Shown here: piece by piece, positions 33,306-44,639 of the stretch | How positions within the stretch are numbered: position 1 is the first letter of the stretch | How the letters are laid out: the number at the start of each line of letters is the position of its first letter | Assembly: GCA_036365455.1 (NCBI GenBank) | Contig: JAWQUS010000007.1 | Span: forward strand, 18,058,001-18,122,000 | Source: Macrosoma leucophasiata | Lineage: Eukaryota; Arthropoda; Insecta; Lepidoptera; Hedylidae | Direction: 5' to 3' | DNA length: 64,000 bases | Notes under the pieces: generated by a model | Told to the model about the DNA's origin: nothing | The model's input: the letters and a program-made list of their open reading frames with translations, nothing else | Database searches by the model: none | Translations under genes and position numbers: made by a program

Positions 33306-34182
33306 ACTCAGACTCTAAGCAAAATTTCAAAGCTCAGTTCTAAGAATTTTGTAAAGAATGTGAGCATTTCTATGTTATATTTATCTTGCACTAGAGAATA
33401 TAAAGAACGCTCCGTTTACAATTTCGTTCTTGATCATTTGGAGTTCCTATCGATTCTTCTTTTTTAAAAATTCTTCATCTTCGGCTTTAGATAAAATTAA
33501 GTAGGTCACTTTTACCCAAGAATTCTAGGAAGAGAATCTGATGAGAGCTCTCTCGATCCATAGAACTAGTTTACAGTCATCATTTCAACCGAAAGACGTC
33601 GACTGTTGCTCAAAAACTTCCCCAAAGGATGGGGCAAAAATGCCCTAATAACGACGCTTGTAGCGATCGCAGTGGCGGTTGCTTTATACCCGGACGTTGC
33701 TGCCCATCTCACGTTATTGTATTTACTATCGCCCTACTATAATAGTGAAATCCATTGTTCGGGTTGATTGACTGCACCAGCGAAGCAATTCTCCTCTTCT
33801 AGTGGTAGGTGGAATCGTCACGTCACTACCCCAAGTTTACATTAACCTTTTCCTGTATCAAGGGTGTCATGAATGTCTTTGTAGAGATTGAATCAATGTC
33901 AATAAACTACTCTTGTAAGCAAGCGAACCGAGCCATCGAGCACAGAAAAGTGCTTAAGTGGGGTTAGTATGGTCAGGTATGAGCCAACGTACTCTCACAA
34001 TAAAATTGGAGAATATATTCAAAACAATATACATCATCACTAGGCTACCAGTGTTAGAAAGACAGTGCTTTTTGATAGTGTACATTACACAGAGCGAGCT
34101 AAGTAAAGCATTGGTTGGGGTAATTCGGTTTCAGGGACACAGTCCGGTTGGGTCACCGCGAGGCCTTTATTATAACACTAGC
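33306..34182. other. Non-coding stretch with a Rep-D copy
   Basis: 33630-33830 is Rep-D (gatcgcagtggcggttgctt; gctgcccatctcacgttatt; attgttcgggttgattgac). Flanking DNA is featureless. Confidence 0.5.
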
Positions 34183-34262
34183 TGTGCCCGCGACTTCGTC
34201 TACGTGAGAAAAATATGATTGTTCATTATCTACCCGGACGAAGTTGTGGGCGCAGCTAGTAT
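34183..34262. repeat. Short inverted repeat (element ends back to back)
   Basis: aacactagctgtgcccgcgac at left and gttgtgggcgcagctagta at right are mirror copies of a common lepidopteran repeat end, separated by about 20 bp. Confidence 0.6.
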
Positions 34263-34700
34263 AAAAGTAGCGTAAGTTACTCCTTATTACATCAGCTATC
34301 TGCCAGTGAAAGTCCCGTCAAAATCGGAGACACTCAAATTCTATGTATTTGTAGGTATGTATGTATGTATGTATGGTTGTATGGAGATAAAAGTAGCTCA
34401 AGCTACTCCATATCACATATCTGCCAGTGAAGTCCGGTCAAAATCGGAGACACTCCAATTCTTCTTATTTGTAGGTATGTATGTATGGATGTATGGAGAT
34501 GAAAGTAGCATAAGTTACTCCTTGTTACATCAGCTACCTACCCGTGGAAGTGCCGTCAAAGTCGGATACACTCCAATTCTACTTATTTGTATGTAGGAAT
34601 GTATGTATGTATGTATGTATGGAGATAAAAGTACCCTAAGTTACTCCTGATCACATCAGCTATCTGCCAGTGAAAGTCCCGTCAAAATCGATCAAGCAGT
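34261..34700 (+). repeat. Tandem array, ~113-126-bp unit, 3.5 copies
   Basis: Units begin near 34263, 34389, 34502 and 34627 at aaaagta(g/c). Each has ttactcc, gctatctgccagtgaaagt, cgtcaaaatcggagacact, ccaattct and a (TATG)n microsatellite. ORFs through the array are spurious. Confidence 0.75.
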
Positions 34701-34998
34701 TCCCAAGATTAGTCCGGCCAAACAGACAGACAGACAGACAAATATTGTAAAAAATGTTATTTTGGTATATATACCGTGTATACATACATATGCGTTTAGT
34801 AAAAAGCGGTTTATTTTATATTACAAACAGACACTCCAATTTTATTTATTTGTACGTAAATAGATTTATTATGGAAGCTACAATACAACATAAGATCTGT
34901 GAAAATTTTAAGCGTCTACATTATAGCGGTAACAGAAATACATAATTTGTGAAAATGTTAGCTTTCTAGCGATCACTATTTATGAGATACAGCCTGGT

Positions 34999-35029
<31 letters not shown>

Positions 35030-36479
35030 AGACAGCGGAGGATTAGTTATCCGTAGTGTCAGTTTTTACCTATTAGATACGAAACTCCCTAAGATACAGA
35101 ATGGCTTAAAAATATTCGATACGATTCTTTAAATTGACATAACTTTTTCATTTCGGAATCGATTCACATGAAACAAACACTAAATGTTAAGTGAAACTTA
35201 CCACAGTATATAAGTGAAAACCACAAATCCAATAAGCCGTTTCTGATATTAGCGTGCACAAACACACAGACAAACAGACATTTTTCCGGGATAAAAAGTA
35301 CCCAGTGTTGTGCGCCAAAGGTTAAAGTATAATCATACCAAGTTTCATGGTAATCGGACCGGTAGTTTTTATGTGATGCTTGAACAAACAGACAGACAGA
35401 CAAAAAATGTTCTAATCACATATTTGTGTTCGGTATCGATCTAATAACATCCCCATGTATTTATTTTTTAATTTTTTTTAATGTACAGAATTTACACTTC
35501 TACAGATTTATTATAAGTATAGATAACTTTTATAACCATAACGTACCCGCATCCCCAGTTTGCGACAATTTACCGCTCCACCCCGCTGAAGAGGTCGAAT
35601 TCTGATGCAAACATATAATATCATGCAAATAAGTGACACTAGATCGGACCTAGTTCTATAAGAATAAGAGCTATCAAATCATAGATTTATTAAACTACAT
35701 CAAATCATTGATATAAATGAATCTCATAAAAAAAACATTTTACCAATTGAGCATTCGCAGGCGTTAAGTTATGTACCTAACTATGTTATCAGGTTACAAT
35801 TGCCAACAATAACATTAATTTGCACAAAATACAATTATTATGAAAGCCTTTATCTCCGCGCTTGCCTATTTCTTGGACGTGATGTTAACTAAAAATTGTT
35901 GGTTGCGTCAAGATGTTGAATTGCCTTCGGCGTAGCTACTCGTCGGAGATAACGTTATCAGCGATAGCCTTGCTGACGGGATTCTGTGAAGCCACATAGA
36001 ATTATCTATTATTACTCTCACGCACGTAGCTGCATTTCGGCTTTCTCTTTACTTCCAATGAAGCCCTTTTATTTCATATGATACTGAGCATACCTGGCAC
36101 AATCCCAACATCATTTACGTTTGAACAAACTCAGATAATTCTAATCGTTTAATTTGGCTTCTTCGGCAAGAGACTAGACTAACAATCAATTAAAAATATT
36201 TCATGATGCGCTGACTGTATAATCCACAACAAGCTGAGGACTTTTAAGCTGCAATTATGCGTATCATGATAATTTTTGTATCTAGTCACTAACGCAATCT
36301 TATCACATTTGGTGCACCGCTTCACATTCAATGTGATAAATTGTCCTCTGGATGTACATAATGTCTGCGTAACTGAAACGAAAAGAGGTCGGTCGCGTTC
36401 GCCAGCCAGTGCGCACCCAGCCAACAATGAAGAGCTCGCGATGTCAGTGCTATATTCAACGTACCACATAACTATCTGT
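34701..36479. other. Non-coding stretch with microsatellite-bearing LINE scraps
   Basis: Contains (CAGA)n at 34725-34740, (GACA/GACG)n at 35000-35035 and a retroelement-like tail at about 35290-35405 (accggtagtttttatgtga; cagacagacagacaaaa). The rest is AT-rich. No gene. Confidence 0.45.
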
Positions 36480-36660
36480 GTGCAGATAGCATAGACGGGC
36501 GCGTGGTGCTTTGTAGGCGGCACGTAATGTATGCGTGGTCGCTCTCGGTCGAGTCCACATCCATGTGTTGTCAGCTTGGCTTGGCAGACGGGCGTCGCAC
36601 TCGGTCGGTCCGCAGTGACCTCACTGTACAGGCGCCGCCGCCGTTCACGCCACCTAAATA
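36480..36660 (+). promoter_or_regulatory. Small GC-rich island
   Basis: GC-rich relative to flanks (gacgggcgtcgcactcggtc; caggcgccgccgccgttcac). No TATA box, domain or clear donor; could be an untranslated exon or a promoter. Weak support. 36661-37269 downstream shows nothing else. Confidence 0.2.
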
Positions 36661-37269
36661 TGACCTAAGCGCCATCATGCTTTACACACCATTGAATTCT
36701 TGTTTGTTTCAACAGTTTATTTATATCAATCGCTGATATCAGACTTATGCTACGTCGTGAGATATCATTCTAAATTATTTAAGAATATTACAGAATGTTA
36801 CATAAAAACTGTTAAGAAAACACATTTTTATGTAGAGTCGAGTGTCATTCCTACTCTATATTAGGTATGTGACGTCGCATTCTATGGTTGTTCTTTCTAT
36901 TGCCACATGAAACACATTCCTGTAAATATCAAGTTGGTACTTACCTTCTAGGGAATGTAATCATTTAGAATACGTGCGTTCGGGTAATGAAAGTACGGTT
37001 CTCTTGCGAAGACTACGAAACCACCAAGCGTCAGGTGGTGGCGATAGCAGCTGGCGGCCGGCTGCTTGTGCACAACGAAACTTGTTTTCAAGCAGGCAGA
37101 CGATTCAATATGGCGGGCCACCGACGACCTGTCCCGGAAAAAAGTAATGACAACCTACCATCTTGAGCTACGATAAAACTGAACATGCCTTGGCAATCTA
37201 ATGAATTAACAGAGGTCGGCGTAAATTTATTAAAGCATTGTTGGATTGTAATACAGGTATGATCGGGCA

Positions 37270-37515
37270 AAAGCGGCCAGTTCTGAAAAGGGGCCGCGTG
37301 AGTCTCGGGTTGTTTTGTTGTCGGAGCGCATTGTGGAGCGGTTGTCCTTTGCTACGTCCGTGATCGTATTTTTCCGCCGATGTTGCGAGTGAGCAGCGCG
37401 CCTTCGCTCGGCAGTTGTTTACGCAGCCGTAGGTATTACATGTTAGTGTGGTATAGATAGGTAGGTAGACGCGTAGGCCGCGGCGGTCGGAGCCGGCGGC
37501 GGCGTCGTCGCACGA
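37270..37515 (+). promoter_or_regulatory. CpG island, candidate promoter/5' exon
   Basis: GC-rich block (ggagcgcattgtggagcggt; ggccgcggcggtcggagccg) with a donor-like GCGA|GTGAGC near 37388 and TAG|GTAGAC-type sites near 37463. No protein-like ORF. It is upstream of, and co-oriented with, the zinc-finger gene. 37516-37985 is featureless. Confidence 0.25.
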
Positions 37516-37985
37516 CCCTGATAATTTGCTGCGCTTATGTTACTTCAATGGCTTCTTGCGACACATAGTTGCCACTTTCCTGGGTTTGTACTTCTGACAC
37601 GCACTCGAGGTGTGATTAAATACTTATCCATACTTGTACGGTTGCAACCCGTTCACCGCGAATGATGACGATATTTCTACATGAAACCGATGCCACGCAT
37701 GATGTTCTGTAGAACTGTAGGCGCTTGACATATTTTTTTCCAATTATGCGGCGTCAACATACTGTTGAGCCATGAATGTGAGAAACATTCATCACGAGTA
37801 AAGGTATGTTGTCTTTGTGATAAGTAACTATAATATATTACGTTATTAGGTACATAGTAGGTGAGTAGGTATATAATACTGTCAACCTACTGTATGACGG
37901 ATTCACAATCACAGCCACAAAGAGTCCAAAAAGTTGTTGTACGGACTCTACCTAGTCTCTACATAATGTTTCTATGTGTACCCAG

Positions 37986-38965
37986 TGGCGGACTAACCTA
38001 GTCAGAGGCCCAGGGCGGCATAATTGAATGAGGCCCTTCTTAGTGCAAAAAGATTTTTATTAATTTCGAATATGTTGCCTAAGTATTTTTACATAATTAT
38101 GTTTATTTCAGTCAGATCTTATAATTGACGTTCGTGTTTGAATTAGACCTTAATAAACAGTTGGAAAAATAAAATAAGTAAGTATAAGTATAATTTTTCA
38201 AAAAAACATGAAATAGATTAAAGAAATAATATATTTTATGATATGCAAGTATGTAAAAATTAAGGCATAAGACTTATGTATATATAATATTATGTTGGTA
38301 ACATGAACCTTATACTTATATTAAATTTTATGTTTCCGTGTCTTCATTTTAATGAACTCGTCAATAACTGCAGTGAAATCAATTTCTTTTGAAACTTTTC
38401 TCAATCGAAAGCACAGACAGATTGACGAGTCGCTCTTGATTCATTGTAGATCGAAGGTAATTTTTAATTAGTTTCAATTTAGAAAAACTTCGCTCCCATG
38501 ATGCATTTGAAATGCAAATGGTTAAGAAATACTGAAGTATAAGCGATACGCAGGGTAAGGATTCAGTAAAGTCCCATGTTATTATGAATAGTAGGACTTC
38601 TTGGGCCGTCCATCTAGATGCAACGTCCGCACTCGTATCGGTAGCACGGATGTGCCTGCGGTATCTTTTTATTTCTTGTAAAACCTGCTCTTTGTCAAAT
38701 TCATTGTAAATTTCTACCAGATCCAGTGCTACAGCCAGAGCGTCATCTGAAGCTTCCATCATAAACTTTGATTCAATTTTTATATTGTAAACGGGAGTTA
38801 ATCGCGTACTATTTTAATAGAAGTATTTACCTTTGCATCGTGTATGGTATATGACCTTAGCGGGAGTCCCGACAAAAACGTTAAATAAAGCGCTTTAATT
38901 ACGATTTAATCAAGGGAACTTGTAGCCATTTGGAGGCCCCCCAAGACCAGAGGCCCGGGGCGTAC
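37986..38965 (-). mobile_element. hAT relic (ZMYM1-like transposase), one end recognisable
   Basis: The left edge CAGTGGCGGACTAACC, then gaggcccagggcggca, is a typical end of this hAT group. The right side has the mirrored gaggcccggggcg block but its terminal bases are lost where SINE-2 begins. No target duplication can be read. It carries the minus-strand transposase remnant at 38379-38762. Confidence 0.6.
38379..38762 (-). pseudogene. hAT transposase C-terminal remnant
   Basis: A 127-residue open frame: EASDDALAVALDLVEIYNEF, RYRRHIRATDTSAD, then NASWERSFSKLKLIKNYLRS and ERLVNLSVLSIE. The latter is the hAT dimerisation (hATC) domain of the ZMYM1/52-kDa-repressor-like group. N-terminal BED/THAP and catalytic regions are absent, so it is a fragment and not a complete gene, although the frame is still open. 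Confidence 0.7.
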
Positions 38966-38984
38966 CACACCATTAGGTAGGTAC

Positions 38985-39085
38985 ATTGGCCAAAACGTAA
39001 CCGGTGAATCGTGTGTGTTTGCATGTATGCTTGAATGCATGTATTCACCTCTGCCTACCCCTGCAGGTATAACAGGTGTGAAGTT
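38985..39085 (+). repeat. SINE-2 3' half
   Basis: ggccaaaacgtaaccggtga, gcatgtatgcttgaatgcat, ggtataacaggtgtgaag: the body and tail of SINE-2 without its tRNA head, joined directly to the hAT relic. Confidence 0.7.
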
Positions 39086-39344
39086 ACGTTACGATAGTTA
39101 GCAATGCTTGTGAAATTAAAGATGTGACAGTGTTTATATTTTAAACACATTCTGGTTTCACGTCATAATGGCTGTATCGATTTCGCTGAAATTTAATACA
39201 GAGATAATTGGAATCCTCAGAAACGCCATAAACCACTTCTGTACCAAAACTAAAGAGCTCACAGTCAAAGTCGTGGAAAACAGATAGTATAGCACCGTAT
39301 TTAATATTGAATAAGAAATATCTAAGAGAAACGGAGCTCGTAAT

Positions 39345-39565
39345 TTGCCTGCCACTAATTGTTAATGTTCAACGCTACCGTGTTTCAGTTTGGTGGTAAT
39401 GCACAATTATGTAATTACTGGCACATGGCAGTAACAGCTAGGCCATAGGAGTGGTGATGACAACGCCTCTACCTAGAGGCCTTGACTTTTATGTAGATGT
39501 CTATAGGCTGTAGAATTCACTTCCCATCAAAGCAGGTATCATTCAACGTTATGCCACTTTCTTAT
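39345..39565 (+). repeat. Rep-A, strongly diverged
   Basis: Recognisable by gccactaattgttaatgttc, gctaccgtgtttcagtttgg, ataggctgtagaattcactt and atgccactttc. An old copy. Confidence 0.5.
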
Positions 39566-39955
39566 CATACAAAAATTTAAAGCATTTTAAGAGTTAGAAA
39601 TGCCGTTTAGCATCGGTAGTTTTAAAAAGGTACAACAGTAAGGAATCTGCACTTTAACCACGGTTCGCGATGTTAGCGAAGATCGGGTTTTAAACAGTGA
39701 TTCCTTTGTGATTTCTCGATGGCAGTGTCAACGGGCATCGCTGATTCAGCAATCCGATTGATCTCGCGTTAATAATACGTACGTACTCCTTACAACCATT
39801 ATATTCGATTGTTGTTTACCATTGACGACAATATTGACTCATAATGTAAATCATCGGAGTAGCTAACAAACAAGTCGGCGTGACTACATGCACGAGCCGG
39901 TCCGCGTCGGTCAAAGCGGGGTGTCCATGACACCTAAACGAGCGCGCAGCACCTC
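39566..39955. other. Non-coding stretch
   Basis: Nothing recognised before the CpG island. Confidence 0.4.
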
Positions 39956-40490
39956 TGCTATCTGGTGCTTTGATAAGGCCTATTATCTGCGGGCCTCGGC
40001 GCGGGAGGGACGGCGCGGGCTGCGAGCTGCGATCGTCGTGTTCGTGTTGGGTAGCGCATGACGGCAGGCGCAGGCGGGCCGGCTGCCGCCGCCGCACCGC
40101 ACATGTTGCGGAACGTGCGGCCGCAGGCACGGCGCGGCAGGGCGCGGGCGGCGGGACGGGTGCGCCAGGGACGCGGCAGGCGTCACCACACCGGCACACC
40201 GCCTCGCATCGGCACGCACACACGCGCGCCTCCGACACGACACCCGCGCCCGACCGCTGAGCGCCGAGCGCCCGAGGAGCGTCACAACGCCTTATCGTGA
40301 CCATCATTAAACGAGCACGCCGCACGCCACCCGCCGCTCGGTACGAATTCCATTCGACCCTGCTGCTGTCGCGATGGTCGTCGATGACTGCACCCTTTAC
40401 GTCGTCCGATACGCGCGCAGCGCACGTCTTGTCGTCGAGCGTCCTCCTCCCTCAAGGTTATGATTTCCAGTCCGACCGGTGACATTCTTC
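39956..40490. promoter_or_regulatory. CpG island, candidate promoter
   Basis: The most GC-rich block of the window (about 39995-40300; repeated gcggg, cggcagg, cgccgc). ORFs exceed 90 codons in several frames on both strands with Arg/Ala/Pro-rich composition, which is the signature of GC bias and not of coding. No strong donor seen. Strand cannot be set. Confidence 0.3.
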
Positions 40491-40899
40491 TAAACGAGAC
40501 TCATCACTTTGATAATAGCCAACTTATGCTTTGTTAAAACGAGGTTCCATCGTTCGTTTGAACGTTGACATTTACATCGCACCATCCCACCGGTGTCAAA
40601 CTTCAAACCATTGTTCAGCACTTTTGGATACGTCTCTTATTACGGTTGTTACATGTAGCATTTTGTAGGCGTTAAGTAGAGACGTCCCAGCACAGCGATC
40701 GTTTTATTTTCATACCTATATCGTGGATGCGTGTAGCTTCCACATAAGAACGCCCTTGTGGTTATGGGTTACCATCTGTACGGTATCGATCCCGGGAGGG
40801 AGGCGTGAGTCGGCGTCCCGTCGCCTCGACAGCGTCTCTAGCGACGCTTTTGTGAATTCCTGACTAAAGGCCGGCTCGCGGGCGATAAAGGAAAACTGC

Positions 40900-41040
40900 T
40901 TACGTAGTCGGCCTCTAGCGGGCGTTCGGTGGGAGTATGGCGTGTTGTCGCGTATCTATATATAGCGCATGTTGGCCGGAGTGGCTGCGACCGCGCCCGC
41001 CGCCGCCGCCACCGCACCGCGTCGTCGACGGCGGCTGACG
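40900..41040 (+). promoter_or_regulatory. TATA box with GC-rich downstream block
   Basis: tctatatatagcg at about 40955-40966 is followed 20-30 bases on by GC-rich sequence (gaccgcgcccgccgccgccg). A classical arrangement for a TATA promoter on the plus strand. A weak donor-like GTAG|GTATAT lies near 41116. Possible alternative first exon of the zinc-finger gene. Confidence 0.3.
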
Positions 41041-41833
41041 AAAGGTCAATTGGCGCACAAATTATTTGCGTCGCAAAATCCGCAATGAAGCTGCACCATC
41101 GCGCTCCCACAAACAGTAGGTATATTATTAGAGGAGAGATAATTTCAAATCTATTTCCTGTTATGCCTTTGACGTGCATATTACTCCATAGGTATGTCGT
41201 GGTTTATTATATCTTACCCATAAGAGAGATATGTGGTGTGATCGGCAAATGATGTAGGCGATATGTAATTTCTTCACTAGCAAGGCAGAAATAGATTACT
41301 TATTCTATAGGTATCCCATTCTAGTTTTAACAAATCCCAACTGTAGAAAGATAGAGTCGAACAGTTGAGGATTTCAATGGATTCGGGAGTTGTATTGAGT
41401 TGTATCAACAACCATCATTTAAAAAAGGGTTGTAAACTTACATTGAAATAGAAACTAGTTTGTGCAAGAAGCGGTCAGATAGTGCGGGACAGAGCTGCTA
41501 CGTACCTACTAAAGTCACGCTCGGAATGTTCGCGTGGACTCAACCTCCTACAAGAACAACGTACCTACCTATCTACTGACGCCAGAATAATTCATAACTA
41601 TATCTAGGTACAACACAATGATAACTAATGTCTGGTATCGTTGCGATCATCGATACCTACGCTCATACAAGAACCAAGGCATTCTTATGACGTGTCGCAA
41701 AATGAAACAGATAAGTTGAAGATTAGAAAAAAGTACTTTTAGATACCTACGAGTTTTTGTTCAAGTCAAGAAGCAAAGGGGAACGCTATCCATATTGGTA
41801 CCTATTTGTGCAATCAATCAAATAATGTTCTAT
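41041..41833. other. Non-coding stretch
   Basis: AT-rich; nothing recognised. Confidence 0.45.
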
Positions 41834-41935
41834 CTGGGAACTGGCCGCTTGACCACGCGGACATCTTATTCGGGCGCAATAAATGCTATATTTATTATTT
41901 TTTAATTGATTTAAGATAAACGGAGAGTTCCATGG
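41834..41935. repeat. ~100-bp mini-MITE, copy 1
   Basis: ctgggaactggccgcttgac to gagagttccatgg. It matches 51790-51886, where the ends read CAGGGAACT / AGTTCCCTG. Confidence 0.6.
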
Positions 41936-42317
41936 CTGCACCTCAACGCAGATATGGTGCTACTGCGAACGAACGTTTTCTGTCGATTTGCCAGCAATTA
42001 TGGGGCTAAACATTACCTCAACATCAACTTGGATGCCATCAAAGGCGCAACTTGAGATCTGCCACTTATGCAACAAAAACTGCCTAGCTTGACGTCAAAT
42101 AAGACCCTAATTTTACACTGATTAGATTGAATAGCACAATTTTGCGAGGTTTCATGAGGATATCTTAACATGGACAAAGATAGTCAGTAATATAATTCAA
42201 TATTACATCATTCAATGTCTGATTTTACAAATAAGTAATAATTTAACCTCAGGCATCTGCATCAGACATGATTTTTTCAATAAGTATCGATGTGTATGTA
42301 TACTCCAGCATTATAGT
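41936..42317. other. Non-coding stretch
   Basis: Nothing recognised. Confidence 0.4.
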
Positions 42318-42485
42318 AGTGACCCTCTACCTTGGTTCGATCCCTGAGTCAAGGGGCTATAAGAGATGTATTATCTTTTATCTCTGGTCCTATTAGGTTT
42401 TTCTCATTTTATGGAAGTCTATGAGCATCACTTACCATCAATCAATGTGAACTATTCGCTTGTTAGCCACTTCCATAGCACAAAA
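42318..42485 (+). repeat. SINE-2 head fragment joined to a Rep-A tail
   Basis: 42318-42420 has ctctaccttggttcgatccc (B box) and tggtcctattaggtttttct, then stops. 42420-42485 is the last 60 bases of Rep-A (catcaatcaatgtgaactat; gttagccacttccatagcac + AAAA). Confidence 0.55.
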
Positions 42486-42807
42486 ATAAAAATCAACTCT
42501 ATGGCTGTATCCACATAAACATTATGTTTATGGTCATTGACATTAAATTGCACTATCTATTCCTATTACTGTTAATGACACAACCACTTTGCCTAGACCG
42601 CCTACGGCAACCATAAATCAATAACAATCAGCTGGCTGTTATTTGCTTTTCTCGCATTTAAGCACAGGTAATTTTTCATATTGTAATATAAAAATTTGAA
42701 ACAGACATGTCTCAATAATAAAGTTATTTTACTGGTAAACCCCTTTCAATTATTTTCTGGTTTCGGTGGTTCCTTGCTACATTTATATCACATACCCATA
42801 TTTCCAA

Positions 42808-42893
42808 TTTTTATTCACGCCTACGTAGACCCCCATCGAGTCTCCCATGAACCCCAGGGGGTCCATCTGGACCACTTTGGGAATCACTGCGCT
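42808..42893 (-). repeat. Charlie-type hAT end fragment
   Basis: Read in reverse: cagtgattcccaaagtggtcc, then gaccccctggggttcatgg, the familiar end of Charlie-like hATs. The other end is not seen. Confidence 0.45.
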
Positions 42894-43359
42894 AAAAGAT
42901 GGTGTGCCACAATACCAACTATAAGTACCTATAGATTTAGGCCAAAGAAGTAGCAACGCAGCTGTATTGAGGTCTATCATAGATTACAATACGTTGCACT
43001 ATGTATTTACCATCAGTTCCATGGGTTTGCGTGTTTGCCATTTTCACGTATCTATGAACAAAATATTATATTTTTACAAGGTTCAAATTGTTGGTTATTT
43101 ACATTACCTACCATGTAACTCTGCACATGGGTTGGCTCGAAATGGAGCCTCCCAATAATATAAAATAATCACAAATTGAGCTACATAAAGTCAGCAATTG
43201 TAATGATTAATTGTTATGTATATCTATAAAGTTTTCGTTTGATAATTGACTGATTATACCGATGGGCATGGAACAGATTAGGGTCGGTTCGCCAGTTTGC
43301 GTACATTTAGTGCAGTTGGTAAGTTAGGAGGGGAAAATAAAAATGTTCCAGCCCTAATT
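42894..43359. other. Non-coding stretch
   Basis: Weak Rep-A-like scraps near 42945-43050 (gaagtagcaacgcagctg; gtttgccattttcacg); otherwise nothing. Confidence 0.4.
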
Positions 43360-43485
43360 TAATTTGTACACAAACAACCAGTCCCGAAAAATATTTGTCC
43401 CGGTGCGGGGATTGAATCGAATCCGCGATCCTTCGAATCAAACGGTCGTCTCATACCGCTGGACTAACCGAATCGTCAAAAAAAT
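43360..43485 (-). repeat. SINE-1, reverse copy
   Basis: cacaaacaaccagtcccgaa, ggattgaatcgaatccgcga (B box reversed) and cataccgctggactaaccga (A box reversed) mirror 5248-5440. Confidence 0.65.
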
Positions 43486-44126
43486 GATAAAGAACCTACC
43501 CCTTTTCTTAAACAGTAATTAAATTAAAGGATTGGAGGAACTCCACGTTTTCTGGAAATAAGGTAAATAACAGTTGCAGTTAAAATCAATGCAATTACTA
43601 GTGACAATTAAATACCTAGGTATATGCCTAGAAGATTTGCTGATATATGAACAGCACCATGAATAATAAACTCTTTTTTTGAGTTTCTTTTAACAAAAAC
43701 TTTTTTTTGCACATATAATGTTATTTTTATTATTAGGCAATTTCGGTCCATGTCCTTTGAAACTCCTAGCATTTATTTTATTTCTTGAGATTTCGCGATA
43801 AGTTTTTATATACCTAATAATATACTTATAGATACGTTATTCTAAATTAAAATAAGTGTAGTATATGCGTCCTTTGTATATCAATTTGAACCACAATTCA
43901 CCTCAAGTCCGTTCTATGTTTGTGAACCAAATCAATGTTACGTAATAATAAATTATGCAGACAGACTCCTCAGGTAGTGGTCGACCGGTACAAAGTGAGA
44001 TATTTAATGTTAGATCATGTGATCATTTTCGTAATATGTTCTTATAGCCTTTGAATTTGTCCATAGAGAATTGTCTTAAATTTCACGTGAAATTTAAGAA
44101 GACATCAGTGAAACAGAATAGGCATT
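43486..44126. other. Non-coding stretch
   Basis: AT-rich; nothing recognised. Confidence 0.45.
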
Positions 44127-44183
44127 GAAAGTTCGACTCTACGTCAAAGTAGAGTCATAGTGTGGTCTGTAAATCTGACCCCT
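44127..44183 (+). repeat. Half copy of the 17.7-kb palindromic MITE
   Basis: aagtagagtcatagtgtggt + ctgtaaatctgacccct matches the right arm of 17664-17800 with several substitutions. Confidence 0.6.
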
Positions 44184-44189
44184 AGAGAC

Positions 44190-44290
44190 AAAATAAAACT
44201 TAATATTTTGTAATAATAGCGAGGCTAGTATGGAGTATGAACTAGTCGATGGAACACGACCTCCCTGTGGCACTCCCGTGACAAAAAATA
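44190..44290 (-). pseudogene. LINE reverse-transcriptase scrap
   Basis: The minus translation FVTGVPQGGRVPSTSSYSIL resembles the conserved GVPQG-S-V-L-x-P-x-L-Y/F-x-I box of LINE reverse transcriptases. Only this box is visible, so the call is tentative. Confidence 0.35.
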
Positions 44291-44454
44291 TCACTTATAA
44301 TTAAAATTAAATATTCTCGTACCTATTTCACGATCAAGTGCACATCGGGGCAGGATTTTTGAAACAAAATAATACCTGATACTAACGGCTACATTATTTT
44401 AAATTTAAAACAAACGTTGATTAAACCGGGTCTTAAATTATAAATGTATCTGGC

Positions 44455-44545
44455 AATAATATTTAATAATTTTCGATGATCGAACTAGTGACATGCGGAC
44501 TAAGAGATCGTCGCTTAACCACTATGCCACTAGGCTAACAAAGCT
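44455..44545 (-). repeat. tRNA-headed SINE fragment (SINE-3 group)
   Basis: Read in reverse: gttagcctagtggcatagtg (A-box-like) and ctagttcgatcatcg (B-box-like). Confidence 0.5.
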
Positions 44546-44639
44546 TACTGGTGTAAGCTTGTCACAACAAAGATGTAGAATAGAGAGTAATGTTTTTAAT
44601 AAATAATGGATACCCCGGTTATTTTGGCTCCGTAATAAC

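Noticed and set aside
34261..34700. Possible CRISPR-like array
   Set aside because: Units of 113-126 bp contiguous without unique spacers, in a eukaryotic genome; a plain tandem repeat.
39816..40325. 169-codon minus ORF and overlapping plus ORFs
   Set aside because: Same artefact in the 40-kb CpG island; no motif, no splice context, both strands open.
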